Shown here: positions 58,467 to 64,000 of the stretch, in pieces
How positions within the stretch are numbered: position 1 is the stretch's first letter
How the letters are laid out: every line of letters starts with the position of its first letter
NCBI GenBank assembly: GCA_902728285.1
Contig: CACVBU010000878.1
Coordinates: 980,025 to 1,044,024, forward strand
DNA: 64,000 bases
DNA from: Clytia hemisphaerica
Taxonomy: Eukaryota; Cnidaria; Hydrozoa; Leptothecata; Clytiidae
Direction of reading: 5' to 3'
Translations under genes and position numbers: made by a program
Notes under the pieces: model-generated
What the model was told of the DNA's origin: nothing
Database searches by the model: none
Seen by the model: the letters and a program-made list of their open reading frames with translations, nothing else

Positions 58467-59228
58467 ATGGACAGCTCCAGAAGACTTTGTGTAAATTGGA
58501 AGTCTCTAGAAGGTGCAGCTCACGGGAAAAGACCATTGATCATTCGTCCAAATAACGAGGGTTTGTTTACCTGCCCTATAAAACTTTGTTTACACGCCGA
58601 CTTCAAAAATAGCCGTGGTTTGAGAAAACATGTATCGAACAAACATCCGTGGTACTACTACTTTGATCACCAACCTGTAGTAAAACGTGAAGACATGCAA
58701 AGAGCTATTCCGAAAAAGAAAGCAGTAACAGCTGGAAAACCTGCATTTTCGTTAGAAGAGGGACTGGGACTTCACTTTGTGCTATGGTTATGTACTTCTT
58801 GCGGAGGAGGGAAAAACCGAAAGGATGCCCGGCATATCGCAAAGAGAGCTATGAAATTCTTTATGCACGCCCTTGGGAATAATGAAAGTGATAACGATCT
58901 AACTGAGGAATTTGTCGATTGCTGCTTGAGTTCCACTTCTATATTTATTTCTTTTTTAAAACTTTTAGAAGAAGAATGGAAATTAAGCTCATCTGGTTCA
59001 TTGAATTACGTGAAGGCAATAAATGATGAAGTTTACCTACGCCGAGCGAAGGAAAATTTAAGCATGAAAAAGAACTTTGAATGCAACAGAAATCTTGATT
59101 TGGAAACACTTATAGCGAGAGACAGTTGGGCATCCATCGAAGAAATGGAGGAAGTGATCCCTTACCATATCCGATCATTCAAACAAGTGATACACAAGTT
59201 CACCTTAGACGAGGGCTCTGTAAACTGA
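58467..59228 (+). CDS. Unassigned 253-residue protein with C2H2-like finger
   Basis: ATG at 58467 follows an in-frame TGA at about 58413, and the frame ends in TGA at 59226-59228 with no break. Residues about 36-60 have C-x4-C...H-x4-H (FTCPIKLCLHADFKNSRGLRKHV), a C2H2-like finger followed by KHPWYYYFDHQP. The rest is helical and charged (YLRRAKENLSMKK, SWASIEEMEEVIPYHI). From memory, similar RGLRKHV...HPWYYYF proteins occur in many copies in cnidarian genomes, so it may be part of a transposable element or a multicopy family. I cannot name the function. It lies between a LINE and a BEL-like element. Confidence 0.6.
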   Translation: MDSSRRLCVNWKSLEGAAHGKRPLIIRPNNEGLFTCPIKLCLHADFKNSRGLRKHVSNKHPWYYYFDHQPVVKREDMQRAIPKKKAVTAGKPAFSLEEGLGLHFVLWLCTSCGGGKNRKDARHIAKRAMKFFMHALGNNESDNDLTEEFVDCCLSSTSIFISFLKLLEEEWKLSSSGSLNYVKAINDEVYLRRAKENLSMKKNFECNRNLDLETLIARDSWASIEEMEEVIPYHIRSFKQVIHKFTLDEGSVN

Positions 59229-60059
59229 GAAACTCGTGAAATACAAAATTTCATGTTTGTGTTCTTCTTGGTTTTATTTTATTATATTCAAAATTTACAA
59301 AAATATACAAATTTAAGTTTTCCTTGTTTTTCAGTGTCTTTCTGTTTTTTGTCACATGTGGACAGAGCTTTCTTTAAGGGTCTAGACACATTTTGGAAGT
59401 TTTCTTGCATGTCCACTTTGTTCTGGTCTTTGTCCTTTGTTTTGTTCTGCATTTTACATACAATTCAATTTTAGAATAATTTATATAATTTATGCACAAA
59501 AAATAATTAATTTATTCATAATTTATTACATATCCACTTTGTTTTTTATAACTTTTGTCCACTTTGCTTTTTGACACAAAACCAGCACTTTGCTTTTTGT
59601 CATCAGTTGTCAACTAGCTTTTGAGAAGTTAACATCACTCTCAACTTTCAACTGAACTCAACTCAACTCAATTCAAGATGGCTTCCAGTTAACTCTTAAG
59701 CTAAGTTGGGAACATCAATCAGTATTCAATTCAAATCTAATCTCAATTCAATCTCTCAAGCATACTTTATTCAAGCTCTTCATTTTGTCTAGGATTCTCA
59801 CCACTACATTTCCTGGCATGCTGGTAAATAGACTTACATTTTTCCTTCAACTTAGACTTATACTTTCATAGACTTATACTTTCAACTCAGACTTATACTT
59901 TCAACTTAGACTTAGACTTTCAATCAATATCAATTTTCTTTGTACATTGCTGCTAGAACTTAGATTTTTCACAAAGTAGGCGTGTCAAATTTGACTTTAT
60001 TTTTTTGTTCAAGTTATTTATTGTTTCTTTTGTATTTTATTTTCAGTTTTGAATTCTTA
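59229..60059 (+). other. Leader or 5' LTR region of the BEL-like element (borders not determined)
   Basis: T-rich sequence with repeated words (GTCCACTTTG, CAACTCAACTCAA, GACTTATACTTTCAA) and a TATATAA box-like word near 59480. The matching 3' LTR lies outside the window, so LTR ends and the primer-binding site cannot be fixed. Confidence 0.4.
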
Positions 60060-63000
60060 ATGAATTACAAAGAGCTTGCAAAGAAATTGGTGCACACCTT
60101 TATAACATTCAAAACAGCTCACCAACAGCTACATGCGTTGAAGCACACGTGCGGCTGCAAACAAACCCATTAATTATAAATCGTTTGGCACTCAAGGCAT
60201 ACGATTGCCACCTGAAACAACCAGTCAAGCATCATCAAGCGATGAATCAGATGCTGATATATCAACATTAGAGCAAACGTTCAACTTAGATCAAAGTTTA
60301 TACGAGAGTGATACCTCTACACAATTAGTTGACGCAAATCTTTCACAACTTGTCCGAGGTTTAACAATCAAAGACCAAATTATGGAAAACGATATTAAAA
60401 ACATTTCAATTGAACAGAATGTTCTCTCTAGTGAAATTGCTGATATCGGTACAGATTATGACATTGAGTTTATGACGTACAGTGAACTGGGACAACTCTT
60501 TAAGGAAGTGAAAACAATGCGCAACCGCCTGAAAGTACTACATAATGAAATACTTCAATCTATCGGAACAGAAGAATACGAGAAAAACTTTCTTAAATCC
60601 TACAATGAAACTATCCATAATGCACAGACAGTCATTCAACGCGTCAATGCTCGTCGAAAAGAAGTCCGCCCTGATGAGAAAAACGCCCAACGCAACATAT
60701 CATTATCAGACTTTTTAATGAAAGAGGTAAAATCTACTATTACTTCACTTGAGGCAGTTTTTAAAGAGGATCCAAGTGCATTTAGCTATGATGAACTTGT
60801 ACTTGCTGAACGTAATCTTTCTTCACATCAACAAAGTATCAACAACCTGACAAAGCATATGGAGAAAAACTCCTTGTAAGTGAACATTTTCAAAAGGATG
60901 AAACTAATATTGTTGTTACTAAGTCGTACGATGCACTCGCTAAACTGAAATCTACCTACATCACAAAGCTCGAATCAACACTCAAAGTTCAAGAGATAGC
61001 CAAGGAGCAGAAATTCCAATCTTCAAAGTTGAACATTAAGCTAACAAAATTCAAAGGGTATGATTCATCTTCGGATTTTTACTCCTTCAAAAGTGACTTT
61101 GAGAAATTGCATTCAAAATCAACACCTTCCGCTCATCTTCCTGACCTCATCAAAAACAATTACCTTGAGGGGCCAGCCCTGACCCTTGTTAAGGGAGTTG
61201 ACAACATTGAAGAAATATGGCGTAGACTCAAGTTATCGTACTGAGACCCAAAACTGCTTTTATCAAAAAAACTGTCTGATATTCAAAACACTACTCGTTT
61301 ATGGCGTGTCAGAAGTGACCCTGAGAAACAAATTGAGTCACTTAGTAAAATACTTTCGAAATACTTAACTTCATGAGAGATACAATGAACTTAGCTCAGA
61401 AACACCAAATTGAGAACTTTCTTCTTTATGGAAAAACACTTGAGGATGTTTATCAACTTATGGATGACACCCGCCAAACCAAATGGTTTTCCTTTCTTGA
61501 AGGGAAAACACTTCATCAATCAACTATCAAATTCCTAGAGAAAGAAATATCAATCCAACAACTCAAGATGCTACACTGCTCATCACCAACAACATTCAAC
61601 CCTGGTAAACAAACACCAGGAAATGGAAAGACTTCAGGAAGTGGTAGACAAACATCACCAGGAGGTGGTGGAAGCTCATCACATCTTACAGACAACAAAT
61701 CTCCAATCATCCAAACAAAGTGCTTCATCTGCGGTGAGAAGGGGCACGTCCAAACCAATGGTCCTAATAATTCCAAGCTGCTACAATACTTCTCCTGTCC
61801 AGAGTTTGTTCAAATGAAGCCATCTCAACGATTCAGCACCCTACGCCAAAAGGGTTACTTCACACAGTGTCTGTTTCCAGGCGCTCAACAATCAAAAGGT
61901 AAACATCAAGAAGGACGGTGTCAACGCGAATTTACCTGTCCACATCCATCCCATGACGACTACGACATCAAAAAGCATGTTCTCATCTGTCAAGACCATG
62001 CTACAACTCCAGAATCCCACCAAGTCCTTCAAAACTTCAAAGAAAGATGTATTCTACGACAATCAAGACTTCAACAATTCTCTAAAGACATCAAACTTGC
62101 ATTTCACATTGATACAAAATCTCTTTCCTTCAACTCTTCAACTAATTCCAAACAACCATCAGCATCAGATACTGAGGAGGAGGATACTGACGCCATCTAC
62201 ATTCTTCAAACAATCAATGTTGATGGCCAACAGCTTACGATATTTTTTGATTCAGGATGCAGCGACATGGTCATATCCCAGAGTGCAGTCAAACGTCTGG
62301 GGAAGAGAGCAAAGATGGAGTATGGCGGCAACATCCCAATGTAAAAACAATCAGCTCTGGCTCCTACAAAATCAACATTCCACTACACGATGGTCATGAC
62401 GCACAACTTAAAGGACTCTGTCTTCCAAAAATCACCTCAACCTTCCCTACTTACCAACTCAAACAAGTGGAGGAGGACATCATCAATGCATATCGACAAA
62501 CCGGATGCAACCCAGAAGATCTGCCATCACTCCCATCATCTGTAGGTGGGGAAATAGACATCATGCTTGGTATCAAATATCAACGCTATCATCCAAAAGA
62601 AGTATTCCAACTCAAGACCGGTTTAACAATCTTCCGCTCTTTGTTCAAGAACAGCGATGGCAGTCGTGGTGTTGTAGGGGGCCCTCATTGTGCCTTCAAC
62701 GTCATCAACCAACATCACTTTGCAATAAATCAAATGAATGCGTCCCTTGCAACCCATCGTCAACTGTCAAGTCAGCAGCTTACAACCCTACCAGATATCG
62801 ACCTGATTCACGTCAAGGTAGAGAAAGACCATCAACAAGACCTTATGCTAGAGATCGACCAACATCCAACAGCACATGTCACCAGAAATATCAAGATATT
62901 TGAAGAAGCCGAAAATTCTGGTAGTCAAATCACGTATCGTTGTGTTCATTGCAGAGACTGCAAAGAATGCAAAATAAGTGAATCAATTGAATCAATCAGC

Positions 63001-63973
63001 TTGAAGGAGGAAGTGGAACAACACTTGATCAACCAATCCGTCTCAGTCGATTTGAAGAATTGCGTATCACATGCAAACTTACCACTCCTTCACAACCCAG
63101 AGACCAAGCTGGCCAACCACAAACATAAAGCGCTGAAAGTCTACTTCCAACAATTGAGAAAGTTAGACAAAGAACCAACCGACAAAGCAGATGTCATCGC
63201 ATCAGAAGCCAAACTCCAAGTAATGGGATACATTGACTACGTAGAGAACCTCACACCACAACAACAACACATGCTATCCAACACTAAAGTACTCAATTTA
63301 ATTCCGTGGAGAGCGGTGTGGAAGCCAAGCTCCATATCAACACCCTACAGAATTGTATTTGATGCATCGCAACCAACTGATTCAGGATACAGTCTGAACG
63401 ACAACCTTGCGAAGGGAACAAACAACATGAGCCGACTGGTTGAGATTCTCATACGATGGTCGCTACATCATACAGCTTTCCACACCGACATTAGGAAGAT
63501 GTATAATTCAGTCCGTCTTCGCGAACATCATTGGTGCTTACAACGTTATATATGGGAAGAAAAAAAACTTGACCTTGACCAGAAAAAGATCCAAAGAGAA
63601 GGTAATTAAAACACTTATTTATGGCGTCAAAATCTTCAGGAATCAATCCGAGCGAGCCCTGAGGGAACCCGGACAACTGTCCTCACAAGATTTACCCATA
63701 AGTTGCTTCAATCATCATGAAAGACATCTATGTGGACGACTGTCTATCAGGAGAAAAATCAATGCAAATGGCTACTCAACGTGCCGACGAGTTAGAAATA
63801 GTTGTCAATCGTGGTGGTTTCTCACTTAAAGGAATCACTTTCTCACACCAAAACCCCAAAACCAGACCTGACATCAGATGGAGAAGCATTAGTGTTGCAG
63901 GCTGAAATGGTACACAGGAAGATGTGTCTCTCTTGATGTCAGCGAGCTCAATTTTGCCAAGAAGGTGAGGCAC
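60060..63973 (+). pseudogene. BEL/Pao-type retrotransposon gag-pol, broken, runs off the window
   Basis: Order of pieces: a gag start at ATG 60060, coiled gag region (60205-60879), a DUF1759-like gag segment (61029-61244, LTKFKGYDSSSDFYSF), zinc knuckle CFICGEKGH (about 61720), aspartic protease DSG (62249), RT words RIVFDASQPTDSG and TDIRKMYNSV (63350-63510), and the catalytic YVDD (about 63727). Lesions visible: frame change near 60170, frame change near 60876, a TGA at 61242-61244, frame change near 61365, frame change near 62300, stop at 63607 and frame changes after it. The protein order gag, protease, RT fits BEL/Pao. It is not functional. Confidence 0.88.
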
Positions 63974-64000
63974 CCAAGATCAATTGTACCAACCAAATTG

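Noticed and set aside
61953-62399. 148-codon frame in the BEL-like element
   Set aside because: Shadow of the gag/protease frame, no motif of its own.

Overview
This is a stretch of animal (metazoan) nuclear DNA. It is AT-rich, its genes are split by GT-AG introns, and most of the sequence is repeats and transposons. The mix of elements (DIRS-type, BEL/Pao-type and CR1/L2-like retrotransposons plus many short inverted-repeat DNA elements) is usual for marine invertebrates. A cnidarian, perhaps a hydrozoan, is my best guess from recollection, but nothing in the window proves it. I found no rRNA, no convincing tRNA and no CRISPR.

Two host genes can be rebuilt. Gene 1 (544-2655, plus strand, three exons) encodes a 510-residue coiled-coil protein with a proline-rich stretch and a C-terminal C-x2-C-x12-H-x3-C zinc finger, an order resembling NEMO/optineurin-type adaptors. 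Its last exon was copied in inverted orientation 17 kb away (19671-20073) and carries an in-frame stop there. Gene 2 (minus strand, about 52.1 or 52.9 kb down to 37.9 kb) encodes an SF1-helicase-like P-loop ATPase. Seven exons join in one uninterrupted frame of 930 codons plus a stop, and the splice phases agree at all six junctions. A 9.1-kb intron splits the gene just before the Walker A motif. That intron holds a DIRS retrotransposon inside an older inverted-repeat transposon, plus a 21-bp minisatellite that is itself interrupted by a Tc1/mariner-like element.

The most unusual theme is a set of fold-back elements whose inverted arms are tandem arrays. These lie at 4949-7027 (24-bp units, 19-bp terminal repeat, 9-bp target duplication), about 10803-13086 (32-bp units) and about 25511-29167 (about 20-bp outer units and about 120-bp inner units in opposite orientation on each side). 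A smaller inverted-repeat element at 55908-56715 shares core sequence with the first.

Other parts, left to right: an intron MITE (1572-1699); MITEs at 7313-7574 and 12195-12524; inverted-repeat elements at about 14.2-16.0 kb and 16617-17998 (TTA duplication); a 1-kb palindromic element at 20107-21112; a (CGAA)n microsatellite at 22 kb; a long direct repeat at 24-25.3 kb; a broken LINE at 30.06-32.17 kb; a 3-kb element with TTAA duplication at 33603-36601; further MITEs at 50-54 kb; a second LINE fragment at 57.2-58.1 kb (minus); an unassigned zinc-finger-like ORF at 58467-59228; and a broken BEL/Pao gag-pol running off the right edge. All retroelement coding regions seen carry frameshifts or stops and look inactive.
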